Source of the DNA: Epiperipatus broadwayi
Taxonomy: Eukaryota > Onychophora > Udeonychophora > Euonychophora > Peripatidae
Length of the DNA stretch: 64,000 nt
Direction: 5' to 3'
Assembly: GCA_028023455.1 (NCBI GenBank)
Contig: JAQFVV010006312.1
Coordinates: 3,803,835 to 3,867,834 of the forward strand
The notes under the pieces were generated by a model. That model was not told the origin of the DNA. It was given only the letters and a program-made list of their open reading frames with translations, and ran no database searches. Shown piece after piece: positions 26,121 to 36,187 of this stretch. The position numbers and the translations under genes are program-made. Within the stretch, counting starts at the first letter, position 1. Every line of letters begins with the position of its first letter.

Positions 26121-26200
26121 GCAGGATGGCTCAGTTGGTTAGAGAATTACCCTAAAATTCAATTATCATGATTCTAAGAGCCCAAGTTTGAATCCCATGC
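26121..26200 (+). promoter_or_regulatory. tRNA-like pol III box pair in the PLE-A / family A 3' region
   Basis: TGGCTCAGTTGGTTAGAG (26127-26144) is an excellent A box/D-arm match: GCTC can pair with GAGC in the 29.8-kb copy, while this copy has GAGA. GTTTGAATCCC (26186-26196) matches the B box, and the 29.8-kb copy has GTTCGAATCTC. The spacing of about 42 bases is in the tRNA range. The anticodon and T stems do not fold well, so this is a tRNA-derived or tRNA-mimicking module rather than a tRNA. Its presence right after a PLE stop codon is the odd point. Confidence 0.6.
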
Positions 26201-26230
26201 TAGTACTGTCACTGATCAGGCCAGGAACAC

Positions 26231-26264
26231 CTGAAGAAGAGAGGAGAAAAATACCTCTCGAAAC
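26231..26264 (+). ncRNA. Hammerhead-ribozyme-like core (family A)
   Basis: CTGAAGA (26231-26237) is followed by one A, then GAGAGG, a nine-base loop, CCTCTC and GAAAC (26260-26264). Stem II is a perfect 6-bp helix, and the conserved CUGANGA and GAAA boxes are in the right order for a type I hammerhead. An unpaired A sits between CTGANGA and stem II, seen also in PLE-4. Stems I and III and the cleavage base were not established by eye. PLE terminal repeats are known to encode hammerheads. Confidence 0.6.
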
Positions 26265-26267
26265 ATT

Positions 26268-26350
26268 GTGTATATACTAACCTGTTTGCTGTGATATTAC
26301 TAACAGTTAGTGCATATACTAACCTGTTTGCTGTGATATTACTAACAGTT
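26268..26350 (+). repeat. 42-bp tandem repeat, two units, within family A
   Basis: Two units of TATACTAACCTGTTTGCTG plus TGATATTACTAACAGTTAGT lie in tandem (26268-26309, 26310-26350). Other family A copies carry one unit (18.4, 18.7 and 29.9 kb) or three (30.14-30.26 kb), so the unit number varies between copies. Confidence 0.8.
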
Positions 26351-26440
26351 GAATGCATTTGGAAAATTTAACTAAAAAATTAAACTTTTCTAAAGACATT
26401 TAACACACATACTAGATGATGGAAATAGTCCAATATAAAC

Positions 26441-27419
26441 AAATTTATATTTATGGGAAATATTAAGATATATACGAGATATGTTGATGATGTTTTTATA
26501 TGTGCTTCTTCAGAAATGATTGATAAAAATTTTGATGAATATAATAAATTAAAAGATCTTATCTGGACTATGGAGAAAGAATATAATAACAGTATTAAAT
26601 ATTTAGATTTGATAATTTCAAGGAACAATAATATGATTGACTATAAATTGTTTATTAAACCTATTGAAACTAGAGGGTATATTCCCTATTTATCTAACGT
26701 GCCACATAATTATAAAATGGCTGGTTTTAGGTCTTTTTGTATAGAAATAATATTTTGTGTAAATATGCATGTGATAAAAAGAAAAATATTGAAAATTATG
26801 TAAGTGAATTATTAAGTATAGGTTATAATATAAAAGAAATTTATCAAGTGGTTTGTCAATTTAGTAAAAAAATTGATAAAAATACTGGTGATGAAGAAAT
26901 TAAGAGTAAGAAGTGGATTTCTTTGCCTTTTTATAATAATAATCAAGTAAAATTTATGAAAAAAGTTTATAATGGTATATATAATGTTTCTTTTTATGGA
27001 TCAGGTAATTTAAATAGAATGGTTAATAATTCAAAAGATAAGTTAGAAAAAAATAACGTAATATAATTTATAGAATTTTTTGTGGGTGTAACTTGTCATA
27101 TATAGGGGAATCTAGATGTAATATAGAGAAAAGAATTAAAGAACATAAATTGTTATATAAAAGAGTTTTGAAAAATATACAGATATGTAATGATAATAGT
27201 AATGAAGTCAAGTTATATACTGAATCTGTTTTTTATGATCATGATAGAAATTGTAATTTTAGGTTTAATTTTGATATAAATAAAATAAAAATTTTATGAC
27301 AAGAGAGAGATAATGAAAAAAGAAAAATTAAAGAGGCAGTTTTTATTAGTAGGTATAAAAATATGATAATAAACAGACAGTCAGCAAATGTTAGGATTAA
27401 TGAATTGTGGGATATTTAA
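26441..27419 (+). pseudogene. PLE-3: Penelope-like reverse transcriptase C-terminus plus GIY-YIG nuclease, frameshifted
   Basis: Starting right after the family A end, one frame gives KIYTRYVDDVFICAS (intact YVDD, about 26477-26488), NNSIKYLDLIISRN and YLSNVPHNYKMAGFRSF. The frame shifts near 26745 and continues with YACDKKKNIENYVSELLSIG. After a stop at 27064 it shifts again to IFCGCNLSYIGESRCNIEKR, a good GIY-YIG N-terminus (YIG at about 27096), and IKEHK. An in-frame TGA at 27297 is followed by KRKIKEAVFISRYKN and the stop at 27417-27419. The reverse transcriptase N-terminus is missing. It is unrelated in sequence to PLE-2 and PLE-A, so at least four PLE lineages occur in the window. Confidence 0.88.
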
Positions 27420-28300
27420 ATCGACATGTGTTTCCAGTTGGTAATAGATGATTCCATTTTGAAAGTTGAGTTGAAAATGATTATGAATATAATTAAAAAT
27501 ATTTCTTTATGAGTTTTTATTTATATTGTATTATAAATTGTTTACCGTTGTTTGGAATATATTTAAGTTTTGTTATTTTAAATATATATATATAAAACTT
27601 ACTTTAAAGTTAAACTGATATTATAATGCAGAAAATATTTCAGTTTCAATGTAATATACTTTTGAAATATATTAACATCTTAGCTTTAACTTTAAAATAA
27701 TTAAATTTGATTGATATATTTTTGAACTGCTTTTCAACAATTTAAATAAAATTTTGATAGGGGTTACAAATATAAAAAGTGTTAAAGTTATAATATAGTT
27801 TAGCATGTAATCAAAAGTAGCAACACAACTCATAAGTCAATACCACCAACATAATCCATGAGATGTCAAAGCTTGGATATGCAAGATAGCCATATTATTT
27901 AGAAAAAAATATTTGCAATGGTGCTTTAATCCAAAAGGCAAAGTTAACCACTACTCATTTTTTCTAATGAATGTTACACAGTTAAATCTGTTAATATGAA
28001 ATAAACAATTTATTTTTGTCATATTCAAAATATATAATATTAAATATTAACTGCTACATTTTGATTTACAAATGTCAAACTTACTCCATTGACAAAAACT
28101 ACTCTCTATAAATATACAATTGATTATAACTGATAATTTATTAAAGTAGAGATTGTCCCTAGCCAGATATAAATTATACAGTGCTGATAAAGATTAATAT
28201 ATCTGTAGTAATATTTTTAGTATGTCCTTAATAATCTTTACTCTATCACTTATCCTTGGAACATATGAATAAAAATATCATAAAAAATAAATGATCCCCA
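27420..28300. other. PLE-3 3' flank, then AT-rich sequence
   Basis: No recognisable gene. A TTGATTTACAAATGTCAAAC direct repeat occurs at about 28061-28095 and again at 28407-28441, bracketing the family B scrap. Confidence 0.4.
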
Positions 28301-28309
28301 GGATATATT

Positions 28310-28390
28310 TTATATTGAACCAACACTCATCAGTTAATTGAGATGATGATCTCTCACATATAGTTTTATTATATGCTCAGTATTTATCAA
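28310..28390 (-). repeat. Family B fragment
   Basis: CCAACACTCATCAGTTAATTG and TGATCTCTCACATATAG match the minus-oriented family B copies at 21.49 and 31.61 kb, including the complement of CTGATGA. Only about 80 bp survive, inside a pair of about 35-bp direct repeats (28061-28095 and 28407-28441). Confidence 0.55.
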
Positions 28391-28547
28391 CAGTAAATTG
28401 TTAGATTTTGATTTACAAATGTCAAACTTACTCCATTTACAATTTTATCACAATCCATTCCATATAACAATCAATGACTCAATGGATGAGAGCCACAAAA
28501 ATTTAAGTGACATTCAGATGCCTGACCCTGATTAAAAACATATATTT

Positions 28548-28690
28548 GATATGTTTTTGGAGAAATTTAATCTTTATTTATTGTTTTAAAATAATAGTCA
28601 ACCATTAGTAATAGGACTCAGATTAGAACATAACAGAACAAATCTAGTGATATTACTCTGTTCTGAAGGTGTGGCAGAATAGTGACTTTA
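28548..28690 (-). repeat. Decayed family A fragment
   Basis: Degraded but ordered matches to minus-oriented family A: GAGAAATTTAATCTTTATTTA, AACCATTAGTAATA, GATATTACTCTGTTCTGAAG, GGTGTGGCAG. No ribozyme core is left intact. Confidence 0.45.
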
Positions 28691-28699
28691 AAATGTTGT

Positions 28700-29790
28700 T
28701 TTAACCAATCTAAACTAATTTTTAATTTTTAAATCCTATATATAAGATAATACTTTATCCATCTAAGGTATTCTATAATTCATGAATACTGAATTTAAAG
28801 TGATGCTTTAATCATCTATTCTATTATTTCAAAGTCAACAGTCAGTGAAATTTTTATATTCTTATCTATGATACTACTGAAAAGTTGTGTTATATAGTTG
28901 TGTTATAAGTGAATATATTGAAAAAGTATATATAAAGTCTGAATTTTTTTAAAAACAATTAAACTGATTGATGTAGTTAATCCAAAATATAATTGTAAGT
29001 AAAATGTTATCATCACAAACTTTTAGACAAATAAAGTGGCTATTCAGTTAGGCATGCATATACATAATGAAAATACAATGATAATAGTGATGTCATAAAA
29101 TTTGTGTCTTAAGAATGTAATGCTTAAATGTATAAACCATTTCAAATACTTTGATCAATTGAGTTTTGAGATTATATTTTTGAATATGAGATGTAGAATG
29201 CTTGAAATCATAAACACAAAAACAATAATGATATCACAAATTGTATTATATCTTAGTTAAACTGGGGTATGAGATGGGAGGAACAGTTTAATCATTTTGA
29301 ATATTGTTGTAAATTGATTATGAAGAATGTGAACTGTGAATAAGAAATACATAGAAGGATTAGAATGTTGAAATATACTTTTTGTAAAAAGTGGCATTTA
29401 TTAATGTCAGAATTTCTAAAACTAAAGTTTGATGGAAGAATAATAGATATTTGATCAATTGCTTTTCATAGTACTGAGAAAGTGATCATTTTATCTTTCA
29501 ATATCAAAAGTTTTAAAAGTAGGTTCTGAAAAAGAATTGAAGTGATTATTTGACATAAAGCCATTCAAAAATTAAAGTCATAAAACATCTAGGGCAGTTA
29601 CATAATTAACCTGAATGGTTGGAACAAAAAGATTGCATTCAATGGGACATATTTTAGAAATGTTATAATACAAGACATGCTGGAACAACAACAATGGCAA
29701 ATCGAGGAAAGGTATATTATGATTCAATCACTTGTGTAATGTCACAGATATTCAGAGTTATAGTGAACTAAAAAAAAACTGAAAATTGAT
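28700..29790. other. AT-rich stretch, nothing recognised
   Basis: No coding, RNA or repeat signature was seen. Confidence 0.4.
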
Positions 29791-30100
29791 TTGCATTTTT
29801 ATATTGGACTATTTCCATCATCTAATATGTGTGTTGAATGTCTTTAGAAAAGTTTAATTTTATTTACATATTCCAAATACATTCAACTATTAGTAATATC
29901 ACAGCAAACAGGTTAGTATATGCACAACATTTTGAGAGGTATTTTTCTTCCCTCTTCTTCAGGTGTTGCTGGACAGACCAGTGACAGTACTAGCATGAGA
30001 TTCGAACCTGGGTTCTTAGATTCGTGATTATTGAATTTTAAGGTAATGCTCTAACCAACAGAAAATTACCTTATACTGTCATTGATCAGTCCAGCAACAT

Positions 30101-30134
30101 CTGAAGAAGAGGGAAGAAAAATACCTCTCGAAAT
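30101..30134 (+). ncRNA. Hammerhead-ribozyme-like core (family A, second copy)
   Basis: CTGAAGA, A, GAGGGA, a nine-base loop, CCTCTC, GAAAT. Relative to 26231-26264 stem II has lost pairing at one or two positions. Same order and spacing of conserved boxes. Confidence 0.45.
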
Positions 30135-30137
30135 GTT

Positions 30138-30262
30138 GTGCATATACTAACCTGTTTGCTGTAATATTATTAACAGTTAATGAATATACTAACCTGTTTG
30201 ATGTGATATTACTAACAATTGGTGTATATACTAACTTGTTTGCTGTGATATTTCTAACAGTT
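30138..30262 (+). repeat. 42-bp tandem repeat, three units, within family A
   Basis: Units start at 30138, 30180 and 30222 with period 42 and a few substitutions each. This is the longest of the family A arrays in the window. Confidence 0.8.
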
Positions 30263-30399
30263 GAATGTATTTGGAATATTTAAATAAAATGAAACTTTTC
30301 TAAAGACATTCAATACACATATTAGCTGATGGAAATAGTCCAATATAAAAATACAGCTAGAACACCGTCATCACAAATATTCAGGAAAACACTGAAAAT

Positions 30400-31490
30400 T
30401 AATTTGTTTGGGATCTTCATAGCAAAAGATCTACCAATCCAAAGCCATAATCTCGGTAGATTTATATATAGAAACAAACAATGAATGCAAAAAGAAACAA
30501 ACAATGATGACAATATTAGTAAAAGTAATGCAAAGAGGCAAGTACATATCTAGAGACTTTAGTATTTTTTTAATTTCTAAAATATCTCAAAACTGTAAAT
30601 TATATGATCATATTATGTAAGGTTATATGTATAATCTATGCATATTTATCCATTTTTTTTTTAAACTTTTTAAAAAAAAATATTAAGAGTTTTATTTGCA
30701 TTCATAAAAATACATTGTTAAGCTTTTACTTTGTTTAAAAAATCTTATCAAAATTTTTGTAATTCGCATAAATTTTTGTCCTGCATTACTTTTTATTTAA
30801 ATCTTCTTTTTTAAAAAAATGCTATCGGGTAGATTTTCACTCAATCTCTAGTCCGCCAGGATTAGTACAGGTATAATACTGCAGATAGAAACAAATAAAA
30901 TCCCAGAAGCTAAGGTTGGATAAAGTATGAAGACTGATTATTTTATTTTAAAAGAATAATCATATTTTATTGCTTATTTGTCAGCCGGCAAATCAATAAT
31001 AGTTTTCACTCATCTTGGGTAAGCGTCTAAAAAAGTGCGTGTGCAATATATATATATTATAATTTCATATACAGAAATTTACACAAAAACACACAGTCAT
31101 GCGGAAAGTTATATCTAAGTAAATATATTTTTATGTATAAAAAATTGCAATTTATTTATTTCAAAACAATCAAAAATAATTACAATCCTGAACAATAATT
31201 TATTAAGGACGTGTATTTCCACAATAATATAACTATTTAGCATATCTGCAAGCTAAATTGAAATTCTCACAATTAAACTTTTTTTATGATACTATCCTAA
31301 AGTCAACACAAATAATCTATCGATATTAGTTAGTAAATGAGTATCTATCTATTTTTATTAACATAATTAAGCTAGGATGATAACCCATTCAAATCCTCAT
31401 CACTCAGAAAATGATCAGTGTATTTCGGTCTCCACTTTTTCTTTAAGAGACATTTAATCATATAAAGACCATTTTATCTTATGTATTGTA
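30400..31490. other. AT-rich stretch with a slightly denser patch at 30820-31030
   Basis: No gene is recognised. The patch holds splice-like motifs (TTTGTCAG at about 30983 and CTTGGGTAAGC at about 31015) around a 30-40 base segment, too little to call an exon. Confidence 0.35.
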
Positions 31491-31496
31491 TAGGGG

Positions 31497-32095
31497 TTTG
31501 AACTCAGACTTTCATACAAACCTCAACTCTCCACGCTATGTCATACTGCTGACAGACTTGACCTCACATATGTTGAATAAATAAATAATCACCAATATAA
31601 GTATTGCACGCAAAACTAGCACTCATCAGTTGCTCCAGATTATCATATACTCATGTATACAATCAATGCTCAGCTTATATTAAGATAGTCAGTCTTCATA
31701 CTTTAATGGACAGGCTTCAATCCATTCCATCCCATAACTCTTCAGTTGTCTATTACATTGAAATTTCTGATGATGAAATGCTCAAAGCCCACATTGGTGT
31801 CAACCTTTTCATCCTACCCATGTTGACCATAAATCACCCTGACCCCTCATGTACAAGACATAATCTAGTTACATACATATATGAGAGATGGACAGACCTT
31901 ACAGCACTATATTTTTAATATAGTGCTGATTTAGCATGAAATACATATATTGGTGTTTATATATCTTTTTGACATATGTGTGATCAAATGTATCAGCAGT
32001 ATGAGATAGTGTGGATAGTTGAAGGTCATGTGAAATTCTGCATTCAAATCCCCTATATATTACATATTAGAGTACAGGTATAAAAAAGCCTGTAC
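31497..32095. mobile_element. Family B repeats, second inverted pair
   Basis: The minus copy (31497-31918) extends further than the one at 21.4 kb and includes TTGACCATAAATCACCCTGA and CATTGGTGTCAACCTTTTC. The plus copy (31921-32095) starts abruptly inside the hammerhead-like stem (GCTGATTTAGCATGAAATAC) and runs through the tRNA-like segment (CATTCAAATCCCC) to the terminal hairpin. The joint is at about 31920. Open frames of 104 codons (31604) and 63 codons (32235, minus) only cross the repeat. Confidence 0.65.
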
Positions 32096-32369
32096 TATAG
32101 AAAAAATTCATATATTAAAAATATAGTGTTGTAACATCTGCCCATCCCTCGTATATGTATCCTGCACATGACGGATCAGAAATAATTTATGGTCAACATA
32201 AGTAGGATGAGAAGGTTGACACTAATGTGGACTTTCAGTGTTTCATCATCAGATTTTCAATGAAATGGCCAGCTGAAGAGTTGTGGGGTGGAGTGGATTG
32301 AAGCCTGTCTATTAAAGTATGAAGATTGGTTATCTTAATATAAGCTGAGCATTGATTGTATATATGTAT
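32096..32369 (+). mobile_element. Family B copy, 5' part, interrupted by the LTR element
   Basis: Plus-oriented family B sequence (GGTTGACACTAATGTGGACT, CATCATCAGA, GCTGAAGAGTT, ATTAAAGTATGAAGATTGG, CTTAATATAAGCTGAGCATT) stops at the left LTR and resumes at 38830 with ATATGGAGATGATAATCTAG. This establishes that the LTR element inserted into a pre-existing family B copy. Confidence 0.75.
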
Positions 32370-34918
32370 TGAAGCACTCAGATCTGAGTTTGATCCTAGC
32401 TTCATGACATCTAGCCATAAGCCCACTTCAAACCCTAGTACTAACCTTAAATTTCTGATGCAATGGGGCTTTATACATTCAATCCACGCTGATTTTCATA
32501 AAGAAAAACTTATTTCATAAATGTGTATTCAAATAATTAGTTTCAGATTTAAATTGATCAATTCTATTAAAATTCATGATAGAATTATTCATGAATTTAT
32601 ATATTATAACTGCGTGGATTGTGCGTATATATTTGTAAATTTTAAATATATATAATTGTTCGAAAGTTTCATTGTGTCGGGAATGTTTGATTTTATTTTT
32701 AAATAATTTGCTAAAGTTTTATTGATTAAAAGCTACATTCTTTTGATAAGCAATCATTTTCTGATTTTAAGAATTCATTTTCTAATTAGAAAATGAATTC
32801 AAGTTAAAGAGTTTGAAAGCCTTATCGAAGGAATGTATCTAAAAACAACCAATAAATCTAAAAACATTGATAATGAAAGAAGCGCTAGCCTGAAGGCACC
32901 AGAGGACAGGATATATAGCAATGAAAAGTTTGGAGAAAAAAGCCATCTTTGTTGTAGAGAAGTGCAGTGAACTCTATGCATTTAAAAGCATAAGTTTAAA
33001 TAGTGTTTCGATCATGGTGAAGGGCTAAAACATCAGGAATCTGGCTATCAGTTCCTGAAGTCCCCTGAAAATCTTCAATGGAGCTGCTAAATCTTTTCCG
33101 AACCAATCATGCTGCCAAAATTATGAAAAGCCACTAAAATGCTGTTCCAGTAATCGACTAAATGCATGCCTACGTTTTTTACCAACTCGGACGTGTAACC
33201 TAAGGGAACCAGCCCCGGAAGAAATGGGTAATATATTTTCATAATGAACCTTAAGCTTTCTGGCCAGTTTCTGAACTTTACTTTACACTCCCTTTAAGAG
33301 CTCTTCTCATTTATCATGTAATAATCTTTATAAAACCCTTTATTTATGCTATTGTAAATTATATTGTAATTCTCTCAATCTCTAGTCTTTAAATTTAACT
33401 TTATCCTTTCTTGCCTGGCAGTTCATTTACTATATTATACATATTTATCACGTGATTTATTAATGTTGTTTATTTTTAATTATATGCCAATAATCCTTCG
33501 ACTCAATGAGCTCCTTTATTCTATTTGCCTCACACAAATAATATAATATTAAATCTGATAATAATTCTCTCCCATTAGAACTAAATTTATATAGTTCTAT
33601 TAATTATCGAGTCGAAAGAAATTATTACATGTTTACTATTTTTATAATTGGCTAATAATAAATTATTAGCTCCATTTTTAATCTATGCCCCGGCTATTTT
33701 CTCGTATTCACCGTGTATTTATTCTATAATCTTAAAATGTTTTTGCAAAAAGGCCAATAAAGGAATCAAATCAGTATATACTAATTCAACTTTCACTGTC
33801 TATTAATATTCAGGAAGGGCACAATATTTAGGCATGATGAATATAATTTTATAATGCATTTAAAAGGTCATTTGACTTTAATTAAATTGATCAAGTCATC
33901 ATGTAGAGCATTCTATAATTGGGTTTTATTTTTCAAATGGTGACTCTCAAGTCATCATCATCGAACGTTGCTGACGTAGGGCAATCTTCCGCTCCGTTAG
34001 GCTGGTTGGTGATAATTTCTGTTATTTTAAATTATCGAGGAAGAAAGCACTTCCTCTCCTGTTTATATTAGTCAAAGGGCATAAGACTTGTCAGATCAAG
34101 CTGCCATAGGACTTTGATTATTGACTAGCCATTGTCTTTCAATTTCACTTTATAGCTCATAATTCGTCAGCACCGTTACCTCTCTGTTCTAGTAAAGCCC
34201 ACTCTGATGCTCGTAATTTGTGATGAAGTGATTTAAATTAAAGTTCAACAAATTCTCCGTTATATCTCAAAATAAGTTTTCTAATAAAGATTAAAGTTAT
34301 GCCCTAAAATACGTATCTTGCTCTTCATGAATGGATTTGCGAATGTGAAAATAAATATCACATTATTTCGTAAAAAATTAGAGTAATAATTTCCCTTACT
34401 AATGAATATCTTTATCTGCCTTTATTTTCTTGTTGGGGGCATAGACATAGACTTTCAAATATTGCATAATATTCATTGGCATATAATAAGGACCGCCACT
34501 CGTATTATAATTATAAACTTTGTTTAAGGACTAGATTTAATTAATTTAATCTTTATTTAAAATTCAAACCAAACAAATTATTATTATTAAATATTTTCTA
34601 AACATACTTGGTTTCTTAGTTCTTAATTCTTTCATAATTATTTTAATGTTAAAACTCTCTATCTGTGTTGGCAACCCGAATATATACATATGATTCGATT
34701 TAAAATTATTTTTAGTCAGTTTATTATCAGATATTAATGTCAGTTCAGGGGTTTCTGATTCTCACCAACTGTTGAGCTAGTTCCTTGATGCATAGCACTG
34801 TGCTGTCTATTTAGATTTCTACTAATCTGAGCTGTTGAGTAGGATTTGAATTCAGTTTTGTACCACCTGAGTTTGGATCTGACTTGCAGTTCTTTTGGTG
34901 GGTTTTGCGACTGGTACA
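32370..34918 (+). repeat. Left LTR
   Basis: 2549 bp. It aligns to the right LTR throughout with scattered substitutions and small indels, and lacks a segment of about 75 bp present at about 36567-36645. A 30-bp perfect palindrome (GAATTCATTTTCT and its complement around AATT) lies at about 32769-32798. The LTR is non-coding despite short frames. Confidence 0.88.
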
Positions 34919-34930
34919 TGGTTATGTTTT

Positions 34931-34948
34931 TGGCTGCCCAACTGTTGT
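34931..34948 (+). promoter_or_regulatory. Putative primer-binding site
   Basis: TGGCTGCCCAACTGTTGT lies 12 bases after the LTR end. It resembles the TGGCGCCCAACGTGG-type lysine-tRNA site of Osvaldo/gypsy-like elements and the site at 60694 in this window. The 12-base offset is longer than usual. Confidence 0.5.
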
Positions 34949-35354
34949 GGCTTCGATTTAATAAACCCCACCCATACCCTGGAGATAGTAATTATGATCT
35001 TAGTTACTCAGTCAATTGAGATCTCAATAAATTAAATGTTTCAGTAGAGAGGGATATTTTTGTAGAATGTTATATATATTTGAAAAAAAGTTTTGCGATT
35101 TATAACGCATAACTGAAATGATTTTAATAAATTAAAATGTCATTTTGTAATTTTCTTTCTTATAAAAATGTTTTCAAGATTATTTTTTAAATGTTCGTTC
35201 AGTAAAAGATTCGTTAGTCAGAATAATTATTCAAATAAAAGTAATGATAAAATATATATATAAATTAATTATACATGTACTATGTCAGTATATATATTAT
35301 ACGTTTGTGTTATACGTGTTCGTGACAGTAAAGAGGGAAGAAAATTTAGAAAAG

Positions 35355-35865
35355 TAGTAAGAGTATCAAAGCAAGGGGTAACCCAGGAAAAAAGCCCATA
35401 GATCATCTAGACAGCATTAAAGAATTTTTCTGTCTGCTCTCTGTAGCAGAAAAGGAAAAAGTTATCATAGCCAGCCACTACTTAAGAGAAGCTGCCAAGG
35501 CATGGTGGAAGCTATTAAAAAAACCACCTATCACAATCCAAGGGTATGAAAATGCCATTTTGAAAAAATATTGGAGTGAGGAAAGGCAGGAGGGTATTTT
35601 GCATAGACTGAACACACAGAAGTATCAAGAGAACTACAGACATGGATACACAGCCTACTTCATTCAGCAAGTGACCACATTCAAATCCCTCACAGCCTTC
35701 AAATACGAGGACCAGCACATCATCCGGATGATCAGACATTATTTACCTCCATGGATCCAAAGAATCATGCTTGGGAAGTGCCCTATGTCATTAGAAAAGA
35801 CCATAGACTTTTTGACTGCAATAGACTATGGGAACTGGACACCAACTAGAAAAGACCAAGACTAG
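35355..35865 (+). pseudogene. Gag fragment of the LTR element
   Basis: An open frame without an early ATG begins after TAG at about 35352 and ends at TAG at 35863-35865. It contains HLDSIKEFFCLLSVAEKEK, then HYLREAAKAWWKLLKK (the retrotransposon gag signature A..W). It continues with YWSEERQEGILHRLNTQKY, FIQQVTTF and IRMIRHYLPPWIQRIML, a capsid-like helical region of the Ty3/gypsy gag family. It is homologous in order and content to the gag at 61.5-62.4 kb (DALAWWEGL, FWSAKHQETIL, IIHHNLP). No nucleocapsid zinc knuckle and no protease follow. In an element that lacks pol, a retained capsid fragment could be either a packaging cue or simple remnant; I cannot decide. Confidence 0.75.
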
Positions 35866-36173
35866 GACCAGTATCAAAAGTTAAAACCATATGTGCCACC
35901 TGATCCAGGGAAACAATAGGACAACCATTAAATGACAGATATATATACAGACGACCGAATGACACGACCATAGGAAAAATGAGACTTGATTAACGGACCT
36001 TATCATAAGCTAGATATTAAAAAATGATTGCAATGAGACATGTATAATTTTGCAGTTTGTACAGACGATATTATTCACGCTCATGCTGTTCTCCCAGAGT
36101 CTAGCAACTAGTCGAGTACACTTATGCGTATCACGCATAAGTAAAGAGATTTTATTTTTCATTGTTTTTTTTT

Positions 36174-36187
36174 GAAGTGAAAAGAAA
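36174..36187 (+). promoter_or_regulatory. Polypurine tract of the LTR element
   Basis: GAAGTGAAAAGAAA, purine-only apart from one T, directly precedes the right LTR start (TGAAGCA at 36188), where plus-strand priming would occur. Confidence 0.6.

Larger units (their letters stand above)
25826..26440 (+). mobile_element. PLE-A: 5'-truncated Penelope-like element with inverted terminal fragment, tRNA-like boxes and hammerhead-like core
   Basis: A minus-oriented scrap of the family A end (25826-25893) is joined directly to a plus-oriented GIY-YIG coding end (25894-26088). This is followed by A and B box-like motifs (26121-26200), the hammerhead-like core (26231-26264), a two-unit 42-bp tandem repeat (26268-26350) and the family A terminus (…CTTTAGA…GATGATGGAAATAGTCC…) to 26440. 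This ties the short family A repeats at 18.3, 28.5 and 29.8 kb to a protein-coding PLE. The head-to-head joint is a typical PLE insertion artefact. Confidence 0.75.
29797..30395. mobile_element. Family A repeats, head-to-head inverted pair (best preserved)
   Basis: The minus copy spans 29797-30058 and the plus copy about 30088-30395; both begin and end with the same motifs, and the joint lies at about 30058-30090. The minus copy keeps the tRNA-like part (GGTTAGAGCATTACC and GGTTCGAATCTC on its strand) and CTGAAGA, but GAAA has become AAAA. The plus copy keeps CTGAAGA…GAAAT and three 42-bp units. The right end continues through ATTAGCTGATGGAAATAGTC and AGAACACCGTCATCACAAAT, the same terminus seen inverted at 25826. 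Non-coding; probably mobilised by a PLE such as PLE-A. Confidence 0.75.

Noticed and set aside
17136-32095. CRISPR-like repeat array from the many recurring segments
   Set aside because: The repeats are long, inverted and irregularly spaced PLE-type copies in a eukaryotic genome, without short regular repeat-spacer units.
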